Origin: Eukaryota sp. TZLM1-RC
Taxonomy: Eukaryota; Metamonada: BaSk clade
Length of the DNA stretch: 64,000 nucleotides
Direction: 5' to 3'
Assembly: GCA_040285825.1 (NCBI GenBank)
Contig: JAUPSS010000008.1
Span: 1,178,001 to 1,242,000, forward strand
The notes under the pieces are model-generated. The model made no database searches and was not told where the DNA came from. It saw nothing but the letters and a program-made list of their open reading frames with translations. Within the stretch, counting starts at the first letter, position 1. Each line of letters begins with the position of its first letter. This document shows positions 1-10,470 of the stretch, piece by piece. The translations under genes were made by a program, and so were the position numbers.

Positions 1-2
1 TG

Positions 3-1202
3 TCCTCACATGATAAAATCACTTTTTCATCAAAGGAAATTAGTGAGCTTTTTCTCTTCAATCTTAAAATTTCACAATACTTACTCACTTTCTTTTCTCA
101 TATGCATTGCTGGAAGAAATTTAGAATAATACCTTTAGCTTCTCATAAAGGTTCTAAATTTATTGAGGTACCTTCACAAATTTTCCACTCTGTGAAAAAA
201 TTTCCAATTATTGAAGGATCATCTTCCAAAACAAAGTTTATCAAAAATACATGTCTGAAACGAGTATTCAAACAATGTCCTTACCAAAAATTTAATATCA
301 ACAGAAAAAGTTTGAAAAATAGATTTAACAAAATTTTATTGAAAACTAATGGTAATGAACTGCTTTTGACCTTTGAAGGTAAAAAAAATGACTCAGAAAA
401 CACAGATGAGCTGGATGAACCACCGAAAAAGAAAAGAAGATCAAAAAATGAAATGAAAAGTGACCCTAATGCCAACAAAACCAGAGAAACACAGTTGAAG
501 GGTACTAAAAAAATGCCCCGTCGAAGACGTAGACATCCAGTCGAAATTTTACCTGAAAGCCCCCTTATCGGCGTTGATCTTGGCCAATCAAGATTATGTG
601 GTTACTTTTTAAATGATAATCAATGTGGAGTTATCCCTTGTCCAACTGGCAGAAGATACATGACAAAACCTTCACCCAGTAAACACTCTCCCAACCAATA
701 TTCCGTTCAAAATTTCAACCAATATTTGAACCATTGGAATTTGGTCAGGAGGAAAGTGTATTTGGAAAGTAATCGCCAGAAATGGAAAATAATTAAATTT
801 GATAACCGCAGACGAAAAGAGAGACGGTTCAGAGAGAGTTTCAACAAATTTCAAAGGTTGCCTGGACATCCTGAAAAACTCTACCTTGCTGTGGGTTCTG
901 CTAATTTCCCTTCTCATTGCCGAAAAGTCAATCGATATGGATCAGCAAGGGCTTTCAGAAAATGGTTGTGTTATCAAAAGGACGTGAAGCACTTGTCAAC
1001 CAGTGAATTTAATACAAGCAAAATGTCAAGTTGTTGCATGGCCGAGAATATTCAAGCAGGCTCATGGCAGATGCGTATTTGTACTGAGTGTCAAATAGTA
1101 TATGACAGAGATATTTCCGCTGCAAAAAATATTCAAATTAAGAAAAAAGCGGAATTGTGGCCGGAACGATACATTTGCCCAGATGCTCTGCTGAGGAGAT
1201 GA
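3..1202 (+). CDS. Fanzor-type RNA-guided nuclease (family A), 5' end outside window
   Basis: Eukaryotic relative of TnpB (OMEGA nucleases). The first ATG is at 102, but the frame is open from base 3, so the true start is probably upstream of the window. Counting from the ATG at 102 (366 residues): a basic PPKKKRR stretch near residue 107 looks like a nuclear localisation signal. RuvC-I is GVDLGQS (Asp159), RuvC-II is SEFNTSK (Glu302), a CxxC zinc knuckle lies at 327-330, and RuvC-III is YDRDISAAKNI (Asp337). All three acidic residues are present and there is no internal stop, so this is the best-preserved Fanzor here. The first zinc pair is odd: the usual TSKxCxxC reads TSKMSSCC, with Ser where Cys is expected. 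A broken relative sits at 55.6-56.1 kb. Known for the family: RNA-guided DNA cleavage and mobile-element origin. Activity of this copy is inference. Confidence 0.72.
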   Translation, partial: SSHDKITFSSKEISELFLFNLKISQYLLTFFSHMHCWKKFRIIPLASHKGSKFIEVPSQIFHSVKKFPIIEGSSSKTKFIKNTCLKRVFKQCPYQKFNINRKSLKNRFNKILLKTNGNELLLTFEGKKNDSENTDELDEPPKKKRRSKNEMKSDPNANKTRETQLKGTKKMPRRRRRHPVEILPESPLIGVDLGQSRLCGYFLNDNQCGVIPCPTGRRYMTKPSPSKHSPNQYSVQNFNQYLNHWNLVRRKVYLESNRQKWKIIKFDNRRRKERRFRESFNKFQRLPGHPEKLYLAVGSANFPSHCRKVNRYGSARAFRKWLCYQKDVKHLSTSEFNTSKMSSCCMAENIQAGSWQMRICTECQIVYDRDISAAKNIQIKKKAELWPERYICPDALLRR

Positions 1203-1268
1203 ATAGGGAACGTGAGCATACAGAAACTAAAACTTTTGAGACCGATCTACAAATGCCTTAGTAGCATT
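1203..1268 (+). other. Conserved non-coding 3' extension of Fanzor family A
   Basis: Similarity to the second family A copy (minus strand, about 55573-55680) continues some 65 bases beyond the stop codon and stops abruptly at GTAGCATT. In TnpB and Fanzor loci the guide-RNA scaffold overlaps and follows the 3' end of the gene, so this is a candidate guide-RNA end or element right end. No transcript or structure has been shown. Confidence 0.4.
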
Positions 1269-2514
1269 TGGTAGATCCACTTAGATACATCAAGTCGCGA
1301 GGCTTTGTTCTGTGAAAGCAGTAGGTGTATTTAAGTGAGGTAGCCCATTGATGAAGATCATGATTGTCTTTGTCAAATGATGCTACATGTCTCTTACAGC
1401 CTGTGAGTAGACATTGAGAAAGTTGAAAACAGGAGTGAATTTCACAGGGGAATGCATGATAAGTGAAATTCACAGTATAACAACACTTTTTTCCGAAATC
1501 TGAAAGGTTCTGCTAGGGAACATAACTTATGGTTGTAATAATGACTACAGAGTACAGAAGCAATGGCTTTGTATGTGAACAGCATTGAAAAGAAAGTTCT
1601 ACTTCAGTTGTAAAGCGTAAATATATTATCATTGTGTTTTAAATAATAGTTTATGGCTATTTTGTGGCAAAAAATTTATTATTTTGGTTGCTAAAAACGA
1701 AAAATATCTGATATTGGTTAAAAAAAGGCAAGACCTCAACCCTTACATAATCCAGCACTTAACCCACTTAGCTAAAACCATCTTTTGTGATCAAAACGAG
1801 CTCATTGTGGATTAAAAGCTGAAAATCTGCTTCATCACCACTGATAAACAAAAAAGTTGTAAATTCACTTGGTTAGATCAAAGAATTATCAGTAAAAATT
1901 CAACGTGTGACTACTGAAGGGAACTAGTAGGGAGTAATCTAAAACTCGAGAGGAAAGTCACATTGCTGTAGGGAAGAAGAAACAGAGGGTGGTGAAGTGG
2001 GTGTGCTATCAAACGAAGTCAGTAAGTTATCCACCAGTTGATCCAATCGAGTTGCATACGAAGTAGGGAGCTCGAGTATCTTTTTTGGTGAAGAAAATAC
2101 TATGGAGTGGATCTGTTCATGAGACAACACCGAAGTCAGGTAGCTTCTGAATGGAGAACATGGAAGTACTGAAGTAGATGTGACAGCTAGAGTGTCAAGG
2201 GATACATCTAGCCTCATTCTTATGAATGTTGTCTATAACAGTGAAATAAGTGCCCTTGTTGCTCCAATGTTGAGGGAATGTATGAGTAAATGTATTAAAA
2301 AAATATAAAAAATAGATTTCTTTTTGTATTTTCAAAACAATTCCTAAAATTGTTTCCAAAGCTTTGATGACTGTCAGTGCACATTACGAAAACATTGCTG
2401 TTGTGAGGTTTGATAATGTGGAAGCTTGTTTTGAAGATATTGATTTCTAGAATGTATTTGTAAAAAAGAGTTAATATAAACAAACAGCAAAAAGTTATTA
2501 AAAAATAGATTTCC
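1269..2514. other. Intergenic, no convincing gene
   Basis: AT-rich sequence. A 92-codon minus-strand frame at 1939-2217 (serine/threonine/leucine-rich, ending FPLEF) could be a small gene, but no family was recognised and no motif supports it. The remainder shows no coding or RNA signature that I can see. Confidence 0.3.
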
Positions 2515-2950
2515 AATCGCAGTAAATATCACCTCTGTCATCACAACCAAAATCTGATAATGACAACAATTCTTTCAGCAGAGGCTCTTCAATACATGAG
2601 ATTCTTGAATTTCTTGCCAAATAATAACTAGTGTCTCTGTCACAGCATCATGTAAGATTGAACGATAAGTTATAAATTCAGGATTGTTCAGAGCATGACG
2701 TAAGGTGAGCTGTGACGAATGAGAACAAATACATTCTGGTTTTAAAAGAAATTGGACTATGGTAATGTCAGTTGAGTTCCCTTGTTTACTACAAAAGCTT
2801 CACTATTAGCACATAGCTTAAATCTTTGTGGCAGAATGGTGACAGATAGTGATGATTCTGATGACTAATTCTCACACACACACCTGTTTTTAATAACAAT
2901 GAAAGATGATTTTGATCCAAAACAGCCAAGCCGCACATTTTTTTCAGAAA
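2515..2950 (-). mobile_element. LINE fragment, subfamily L2 (eroded)
   Basis: Minus-strand sequence closely resembles the 3' half of the retrotransposon ORF at 8.8-10.1 kb, including the stretch before its endonuclease domain. Stop codons and frameshifts are scattered through it. It is a dead piece with neither a reverse-transcriptase domain nor a 3' tail. An AC microsatellite run near 2873 lies inside it. Confidence 0.6.
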
Positions 2951-3114
2951 TAGCAACTTCATAGATATTTTTGCACGGAAGAATTTATTAAACAACAAAG
3001 CAAATATAGATATCAAATACAAAACTCAAGTTCCGGATCCTCAAAACCTGCCTCTGCAACATCAAAACAGTTAATTACTAAAGATTCAGAAAATTTACCA
3101 AAAATATGCTGAAC

Positions 3115-3290
3115 CATAAATCAATTTCACGTTTCCCTTATAAATAGAAAATACAATCCTGTTTTGTGAGTAACCACGATTGAAAATCCTTCCAGTCCTT
3201 TCCTTTACAACTACACAGAAATTGTCAAGGAATGCCAAAGCACCCTTACCTCCAGAACTGAGCAAAGAAGAAAAATGGACATAGATTATA
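3115..3290 (-). mobile_element. Short LINE C-terminal remnant
   Basis: About 170 bases resemble the C-terminal end of the LINE proteins in the window (the F-W-x-N/K-R-I-V/C-F-x-I-F-K block seen at 38.37-38.45 kb and 21.2 kb), in the minus orientation. It is heavily decayed and not translatable. The boundary is approximate. Confidence 0.4.
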
Positions 3291-4928
3291 GTGGGCGCAG
3301 TAATTGTTCATTGGGGAAAGAAATGGGATTCGAGTATATACCAATTTTGTATTTTTCCCTTTGTTAGACCCACAGAAGCTCTGTTGTAATGCATACTATC
3401 AATGTTGGGGTCTTCAACAATTAATTTAGATAACACTGCTGTCAAAATGGGATCTACTCGATATGATTCACATGACATAAATATGGTCTCAGACATTTTT
3501 GTTATTCTTTTTTGTAAAATTTGAAGCGTGTAAACAATGTATAAAGTAATGTAATGATATAATGTATAAACAGTGATGATGGCACCAATAGCGGTGTTTA
3601 AAACGTTTGAGCAGACATTTGAATGGTCATTTGAGTGATCAATTGAGTGGTTCAAAGACCTATACAAATGTACATGATGTGTCACATGATTTGACTTTGT
3701 ATGAACTTTTTTGTCAATATTGTTGGTCATGTGTTATACTTAAATTTGTAAGGCACGTGATTACATTCCCAATTGATTTTGTATTTATTTGTATTATTTG
3801 AATTCATTAAATTTTTATCAACATTGAATTCAAAAAATTTCATTATTAATTAGAAAAACCAAATATTAAATACAATTGGATGTTAGAAACTCAAATAGAA
3901 ACTCATTGCTGTCCGTGTAAGAGTATCGTTTTTGATACGATTTACTGAGGTTCATGTGAAGTTCCTAGTTTAGTATATTGACCAATATTTGTGTATATGT
4001 TCACGTAAGACTTTGTTGCAGAGCAGAAAAATTCAGATAATTCAGCACATTTAATGCTTATGAGCATTGGTTCATGACAATTACAAGGGCAAAAATGTCT
4101 CAATTTTGGTTATTACCTCATTTTATTTTTTGTACTAGTTTTGCCTATGGATATTTCATCATTTAGCCACACTGTTATTTGTCCAATTTCTTTTCAATTT
4201 TATTATTCTGGTATTTATGTTCTTTGTTTGTATTATAGCGCTATTCAATACACATCTTGTCGTGTTGCTCTTTCTCTATTTGGAAGACTTGCTGACCGCG
4301 CCTTGTCAATGTTGTTTGATTTTGAAAGTATTGTAGAGAACCATAAATCAAATTTTCGAGGAAACTTATTAGCAAAATTGTGGTACATTTGTCATTTTAA
4401 AATCCATTCTTGTTGAGCTCTCACAAAGTGTCTTATCGATAATTTGCAATTTCGAGTTGAAATTTTTGCCCTCATGTTAAGCTGAATTAATTTCAGAATT
4501 CTAATTTACAGAGTATTTATTGTGTTTTTGGTTTTATAGTTGTGATCCTACCGTTAATGGACGTTAATCATATTTATTATTATTAATTCTTTATTGTTAA
4601 TTTTTAGAGCTGAATGACAGCAAAAAATAAGAGTACAAGACTGTTGGAATCCAGACCTCATCCAATTTAGCAATAAAAATGGGAGTAAGATTCTTATTGC
4701 ATGGACTTTAAATTATATTCAACTTCTTTGGTTCCGGTGCTATTCGAAATATTTATCTTCTGGGATGAGAGCAGTATCTGAGGCGGTTAGTTTCTTTCTG
4801 AACAATAAAAGACAATTTGTTTAGAGTTATTCAAAAAATTTAGAGAATCTGCTCTTGTTCAAATTGAACACAAAACAATAATCACCAAAAAAATCCTCTC
4901 ATCAGTCATCCCCTCATTCCATCCCATC
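3291..4928. other. Intergenic, no recognisable gene
   Basis: Long AT-rich spacer ending in the CAF1 upstream region. Open frames at 3308-3730 (minus; tyrosine/histidine-rich, repetitive NHS-DHS motif) and 4141-4416 (plus; Phe/Tyr/Cys-rich) show no family motif and look like chance frames. Confidence 0.4.
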
Positions 4929-5762
4929 ATGGTGAACCTTTTTCACGACGTTCTCACTGATGATTCTATTTTTATACAGGACGTGTGGACAGACAACTTA
5001 GAAGCAGAAATGGGACACATATGCAACATTGTACACAGGTATCCTTACATAGCCATGGACACAGAGTTTCCCGGTGTTGTTGTTCGGCCAGACCGACACA
5101 TACAAGATGACCATGAACAGATGCGAAAATACCAGTATGACTTACTAGAAGGTAATGTGAATAAGCTCAAGATTATCCAACTGGGCCTTACCTTTTGTGA
5201 TAGTGACGGTAACCTTCCTGACGAAGGCCCTTGTACGTGGCAGTTCAACTTTCATTTCGACCTTGACCAGGATATGTACCATGAGGAGTCAATTAAACTG
5301 CTACAGTTTGCCGGAATAGACTTTGAAGATCACAAAACACGGGGAATCTCTGTTGATGTCTTTGGAGCTTTCCTCATTGAATCTGGATTAGTACTGAACC
5401 CGTTGGTCAAATGGGTTGCATTTCATTCATGCTACGACTTTGCCTATCTCTTAAGAATCCTTATAGGCAAGAAGATTCCCAAATCTGAGAAGGAGTTTTT
5501 TGTCACCCTTAAGCGCTATTTTCCTGGTATCTACGACGTAAAATGGATGATGCAACTACTCAACTTTCCACAATTTGGTCTCTCTCGTCTTGCTGATGAG
5601 CTTGCTGTCAATAGGGTTGGTCCTACGCATCAAGCTGGATCTGATTCACTCCTTACTTCCACTGTGTTTTTCAGGCTGCAGGTTACTTATACTTTAGAAT
5701 TACAAGAGATGGAAGGAACCTTGTTTGGGTTAGGTCGTGGGTTTATGCAGCTCTATAGCTAG
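4929..5762 (+). CDS. CAF1: CCR4-NOT complex deadenylase subunit CAF1 (POP2/CNOT7 family)
   Basis: 277-residue 3'-to-5' poly(A) ribonuclease of the DEDD class, the catalytic partner of CCR4 in the CCR4-NOT complex that shortens mRNA tails in the cytoplasm. The protein opens with the family pattern (I-x-D-V-W-x-x-N-L-E at 16-25). Exo I is AMDTEFPG (Asp44, Glu46), Exo II is HSCYDFAYLL (Asp170) and Exo III is HQAGSDSLLT (His234, Asp239), so all catalytic residues are intact. Length equals that of human CNOT7/8 and yeast Pop2 cores. The ATG follows a pyrimidine-rich leader and the gene ends in TAG. Single exon, standing alone between transposon-rich regions. One of the most secure calls in the window. 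Confidence 0.97.
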   Translation: MVNLFHDVLTDDSIFIQDVWTDNLEAEMGHICNIVHRYPYIAMDTEFPGVVVRPDRHIQDDHEQMRKYQYDLLEGNVNKLKIIQLGLTFCDSDGNLPDEGPCTWQFNFHFDLDQDMYHEESIKLLQFAGIDFEDHKTRGISVDVFGAFLIESGLVLNPLVKWVAFHSCYDFAYLLRILIGKKIPKSEKEFFVTLKRYFPGIYDVKWMMQLLNFPQFGLSRLADELAVNRVGPTHQAGSDSLLTSTVFFRLQVTYTLELQEMEGTLFGLGRGFMQLYS

Positions 5763-6376
5763 ATCTTTCCATTGAATGTCGCATTGAATCTCTGTGATGT
5801 AACTCAATATTTGTATTTTTATCTACAAAATCTAAATTTTATCGTTCATCTTAACGTTTGGTAATAAAGTCATGTTTAGGTGTTTTTACTTGAATTTTGA
5901 ATCATGTTTTATTCAAGTACTTTTCCATTCAGACTATTATTTATTCTGATAGAATATTGCTCTTATACTCTGAACAATGTTCTTTGCAATATCTTCAGTT
6001 TCCACTCATAATCAATAAGTGAGAGAGTAATTCTTCAGAGTTAACGTCTCTATCCCAATAGACGTCACATTCACTCTTTTGACAGTGTAGAAGCTGTCGA
6101 AAAGTAGTTTCAATTAACTAGTTTGGTTCTGCTACTTTTAAGTAAACTAGGGTTAGAGTGGCCACTGGCATTTTTGGTTGTACGAGGAATTTTTAAAAGT
6201 TTTAAGATTTCGTTGAATGAATTCAATAATTCAATCATCATTTTTTTGCTATGGGTAGTGCTGATATAATGGTTTAAGTCAATATTATCAATGAAGAGTG
6301 GTATCAAAAGTAGAAATAGTAGGAGGAGTTTATTGCAAGTTCCATTTAATAACTCACCAGACTTCACTGTGTGTTA
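5763..6376. other. Intergenic; possible second exon on minus strand
   Basis: Contains a minus-strand frame (6110-6367) ending KSSRTKLVN, just downstream of the small gene at 6377-6649. On the minus strand the junction between them contains TAACACACAG, which resembles metamonad intron ends, so the two frames might be joined. No good 5' splice site was found and the deduced protein is unfamiliar. Otherwise no feature. Confidence 0.25.
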
Positions 6377-6649
6377 CTAGTCCTCAAACAGTTGATCAAA
6401 GGAAAGTTCGACAGGCTTCTTAGAGCGCTTCAGTCTTGATGCACGTTTCTTTATTTTACAAGACTTGACCAACAGTTTGATGTGCATACTGTTCCAAGGT
6501 AATATACCAGCTTCAAGGGACATTAACTTAGTGTCATGAGTGTTGAGATCACGGTGGAGTCGTAACAGTTGAGATATAGACATTGGCATCAGCCCAGTGT
6601 TTACGCGACTCATCTTAGAGAATAACTCAACTAACTGAACAGTAATCAA
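6377..6649 (-). CDS. Small basic protein of unknown family
   Basis: 90 residues, starting MITVQLVELFSKM and ending in an acidic FDQLFED tail after a lysine/arginine-rich block (KKRASRLKRSKK), which could be a nuclear localisation signal. I do not recognise the family. Composition is less biased than nearby chance frames, so a real small gene is plausible. It lies between CAF1 and a broken Fanzor copy and may instead be part of an old element. Confidence 0.4.
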   Translation of the reverse strand: MITVQLVELFSKMSRVNTGLMPMSISQLLRLHRDLNTHDTKLMSLEAGILPWNSMHIKLLVKSCKIKKRASRLKRSKKPVELSFDQLFED

Positions 6650-6722
6650 TTCACTTATAAAGGGACGACATTAGAGACATGACAGACATGACAGACATGT
6701 AAAGAATCTTTTTCAGGTCCTG

Positions 6723-6775
6723 TGGGAAATTCCCATAAATACACAATCAATTTTCGTGTGGAATAATTACAAAAA
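6723..6775 (-). other. Fanzor B right-end segment with terminal hairpin (copy 1)
   Basis: About 50 non-coding bases after the stop are shared with copy 2 and end at the inverted repeat GGGAATTTCCC (6724-6734), one base before similarity between the copies stops. A hairpin at the boundary is what one would expect of a right end or guide-RNA terminus. Confidence 0.5.
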
Positions 6776-8250
6776 CTATCTACTACACAGATACTGAGGC
6801 CTTTCATTACCACTCATTCTGGCTTCAGCAATTGCAAACATATTCAGACAAGCCAGCTTATTTCTATTGAAAAGCTTTGTTGAGCCTTGGTTACTGAGTT
6901 TGCAACTCTCGCTATTACAAGCTAATAAACCATTACATGTAGTAACTGGAGTCTTTTCTCTTCTATACACTCTGGGATTTGTTACTCTCAAAAACGTAGC
7001 AACCTTTTCAAAACAAACAGGACATTTTGGTGAAGTGAAAGCTTCATTGATCATCAATACTTCAAATCCATTTCTTTTCAGAAATTGAATCCATCCAATG
7101 CCTCGAGTAGGTCTGTGATGTTTCAAATTTTTAAAACCTTTTTTACCATAATCACCCATTAGTATTAAAGTGTCTTTTGGATTGCCAAAATTCTGAACAA
7201 GGCTTTTTAACAACCGACTTTCAGTCTTTTGCTTGTGAATGAAAGCTTGCATTTTATGAATGCTCCACAAGTCAAGACTATAAAAGTCAATTGTCAAAAA
7301 AACTTGCCGAAGTTTGGCAACCACAAAGTTGGAAAAATCTATAAAAGTTGCTGAATTGGCATCTTCAATTGTCATTTCGTTAGACTCTATCATTTGGTTC
7401 CTGTCGTAACCTACCTCAGTATACTTTGTCGCCCATCGTTTTTGCTTTTCATTCATCCTACTTTTCAAAGACCAGGACATCTGAGTCATTCTCAACCATT
7501 TGTACTTCTTGTCTTGATTCATCACCCGACTATTTCTTTGCTGTTCGGTTTCATGTTCAGGCACCATTGCTAGTTCTTCATCAGTCTTTTTGCTGCCAAA
7601 ATACAATAAATCACGTTTTCCAGGATCATAAACAACAATTCGTTTGCCTTGAAAAGTATCAACATCAACATCATGAATATATAAATCAGAAATACTAGCC
7701 TTGTTGTCTGGCTTACATTTCTGACCTTGTAAATCCTGACGAACAAATTCTAATGCATTATTAAATCCATCTGTGTGGATAATGTTGTTGAATTTGAAGT
7801 TCTTCTGTTCGAACATTGGTTGGTCTAAATCGAGAATATTAGACCAAAAGTCAAATTGCTTAGGTGGTTTGAATTTCGTAATTTGGGCTAGTGTATTGAA
7901 CATTTTCATCGTCTGTGTAGGTGATTAACCATCAATTAATGTTTGTCTAATAATTGCCCATATTGTTCTAGTATCAATTGGAAATTATCCAGAACCTACA
8001 GTGGTTGAAACAGCAGAAATATGATAAGGTTTTTTTTCTCTACTGGAAATATAATGGGCAATCGTAATTGCTGGTAATTGCTTTCTTATATCATGTTGTT
8101 CACATAAATCGAAAAATTCATCATTCAGAAGGTCTGAATTATTTTGAGGATGATGAAACAAAAAACTGAAGCAATCTCTATCATCAACTAAAAACAAGTT
8201 TTTGAATTGATGAAGCCTAAATTTATAAAGTGAATCAATTGTAGATAATG
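6776..8250 (-). pseudogene. Fanzor family B, copy 1 (5'-truncated, broken)
   Basis: The C-terminal 377 codons (7909 down to 6776) are open. RuvC-I is VVYDPGKRD (Asp95), RuvC-II is MINEAFTSPKCPVC (Glu289, first zinc pair Cys296/Cys299), and a second Cys cluster lies near 325-336. The RuvC-III position reads FNRNKLACLN, with Asn350 where Asp is expected. Upstream, the frame matches copy 2 (12.6-15.2 kb) but carries two TAA stops (near 7923 and 7985) and lacks about 50 codons that copy 2 retains. Similarity ends abruptly near 8250. A nine-codon in-frame deletion relative to copy 2 lies near residue 185. Dead as a full-length protein; a product of the C-terminal half alone cannot be excluded. Confidence 0.75.
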
Positions 8251-8559
8251 GCCTTTTAAAATTAAAATTCTATGTCTTCATAACCCAAATCAGCCAAGAA
8301 GAATTGACTGGAGGTTTTTTTTTCATAAACGCGTCCAAGAGATAACAAAGCTGAAGATAATGAGGGAACAACACCTTTGAAAATTGAAACAATTCTGTTT
8401 GCGACAGAAGTGAAAAAATGTCAGCAAAAGAACAAAAAAAATTTGGCACTTTTTTTTCAAATTCCACAAACCAGTTTTTAAGAAAAATCTTATAGATTTA
8501 ATAATTCAATGAAAACTGGTGGTTTTTCAGTTTGTGTAAAGATGGTCAGAATTGATAGC

Positions 8560-8780
8560 TTTGGACTTCAATTTATAACGATTCACCAAAAATTAACGAT
8601 TCTGAAATATAGTTTCAAGATTATGAACACGAAAGATTTAATTTCATGGACAAAGTACGTTGATCCAGGGAAAAAAGATCTGTTGTATATTATGGAGAAT
8701 GTAAAAACATCTTTTGAAAACGATTTGACTTTTATTAAACTTACACACTTGACAAAATAGAATCATAAATTTGAAAATCA
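8560..8780 (+). pseudogene. Fanzor family B fragment around RuvC-I (copy 3)
   Basis: A short plus-strand frame (ATG at 8509, stop at 8760) contains YVDPGKKDLLY, matching the RuvC-I segment of copies 1 and 2 (YDPGKRDLLYFG). The rest of the nuclease is missing. It lies head-to-head with copy 1. Directly downstream (8785-8828) is a 40-odd base sequence repeated in inverted orientation at 35.55 kb. Confidence 0.5.
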
Positions 8781-8837
8781 TAAATTTGACGTTCATTGAT
8801 CAGCTGTGAATATCCTGCTGACAAATTAAATGGTATA

Positions 8838-10155
8838 TTTATTGAATTTGCACACTTAATTAAATTAACTCATAACTAATGGAGCGAAATTCATTGAACC
8901 AAGATTTCCTCTACAAAATCTTGATGTGCTTGCTGTCTACCTAAAGTTTCTCTAATTAATATCAAAAAACGAGGTAATCTATTAATAATGGCAAATTGAA
9001 TCCGAGAGTGCCAGAAAAAGATATCAAATCTTTTCATTGTTTTTTCTTGAACCATTTTTTGGAAATCATTCAAATAAGTTTCTGCTTCTACTGATAGTCT
9101 TCCGTTTATCGAAAATGGGAAAGCAATAGAAACTAGTGGTGTATTTCTACCAGCATTAGCCTCTTCGATATCTTTGTCATATTTTCTATGTTTTTCTTCA
9201 GCTTCAAATTCAAGAGCACCTACAGGATTAAGTTTTCTTCTGTGAACTAAAGTGTCATTTGCAACATCACAGGAGACAAAGTCAACAACAGCTTCAGAGT
9301 TATCAATCCAATCACAGTATACATCACCTCTATCATCAGAACCAAAATTATTCAATGACATTGTTTCTTTCAGCAGAGGCTCTTTGATACACGAGATTCT
9401 TGCAGTTCGTGTTATATGAAGAACAGTGTCTGTAACAGCATCAAGTAATGAAGAACGATAAGTTATCAATTTCAAACAATTCATAGCATGTCGCAAAGTG
9501 AGCTGAGATGAATTCGAACAAATACATTTTTCTTTTGATAATAATTGATTCATGGGGATATTCAAATATAATCTCATTTTTGTTACAAATGCTTCATTAG
9601 TAGCACACAGTCCAAATCTTCATTTTACAATGGTTACAAAAAGTGAAGAATCTGATGACTGGTTTTCACGAACACCCTTTTTCCAATAACAATGAGTGAA
9701 GATCTTGATTTAAAACAGCCGAGCTGTATATATTATTATAAAAATCATTTTCATACATTCCAGTCAATCGTTTCTGTAATGTTCGAAGGGTGAATTTTAA
9801 ATTTAAAAAATTCTTTTCAGCAATACTACCATTGAATGATTGGAGAAAGCATCGACTCCATTTTTGTACATCAATTTTTGAAATTTCTTCATTTAATGCA
9901 AAAACAGTGGAACTTTGCGTTGTCGTTAATAAATCTTCCCAATCTGCAAATCTTTCAGAACACTCCAAAATTGCATTTCTGCATCCCAGTAATTGTGACA
10001 AAATTTTATCGAAAATTGAGTTCAACTTTTCAAACAATTTTTTGGTAATTTCATCATTATTTCCTAAAAACAAGAAGACCTCAATAAGAGTCTTCAAATC
10101 CAACGTATTTTGATCTAAGCCGATCATCCCTGCATGGTTTAGTTTAGACATGTGG
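8838..10155 (-). mobile_element. LINE fragment, subfamily L2, C-terminal half
   Basis: Two minus-strand frames (10151-9666 and 9577-8891) belong to one retrotransposon ORF split by a frameshift near 9600-9660. The second has the LINE zinc knuckle (CICSN...H-x5-C), followed by a restriction-like-endonuclease region: DDRGDVYCDW, then VVDFVSCD, then K-rich HRKYDKD. This parallels the R-x-D-V / LDV-x-S-x-D / K-x-x-K-Y pattern of the other LINEs here. The 3' end carries a short AT-rich tail. No reverse-transcriptase domain remains (5'-truncated). Related copies: 2.5 kb, 49.8 kb and 54.7 kb. Confidence 0.7.
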
Positions 10156-10470
10156 ATGTGGTTGAAATATTGGAAATTGACATTTCAGATGAAGAAAGCA
10201 TTCCCAGTGAAAACCTCAGACACTATCCGTTTTGATTAAATCCATCCATCATGTTTCTTTTCTTTAAGTTTTGTTTTGAATTGTTATTTTGATGTTTTTG
10301 ATTTTGTTGCTTTTTTTGATTTAGGTACTTGCACTTTAGATATGGGATGTTGGGTCTTAAATTGTTATTTTGATAATATTGAGTTTGATGATTATGTTTA
10401 TAATTTATGTTTTCAATCCAGTAGCTGCCAACATTTTCTATCAACAAACCCATTTACTGTTGATTAGACA

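Noticed and set aside
3308-3730. 140-codon minus-strand ORF as a gene
   Set aside because: Repetitive His/Asn/Ser and Tyr/Ile runs, no family motif, no conserved context.
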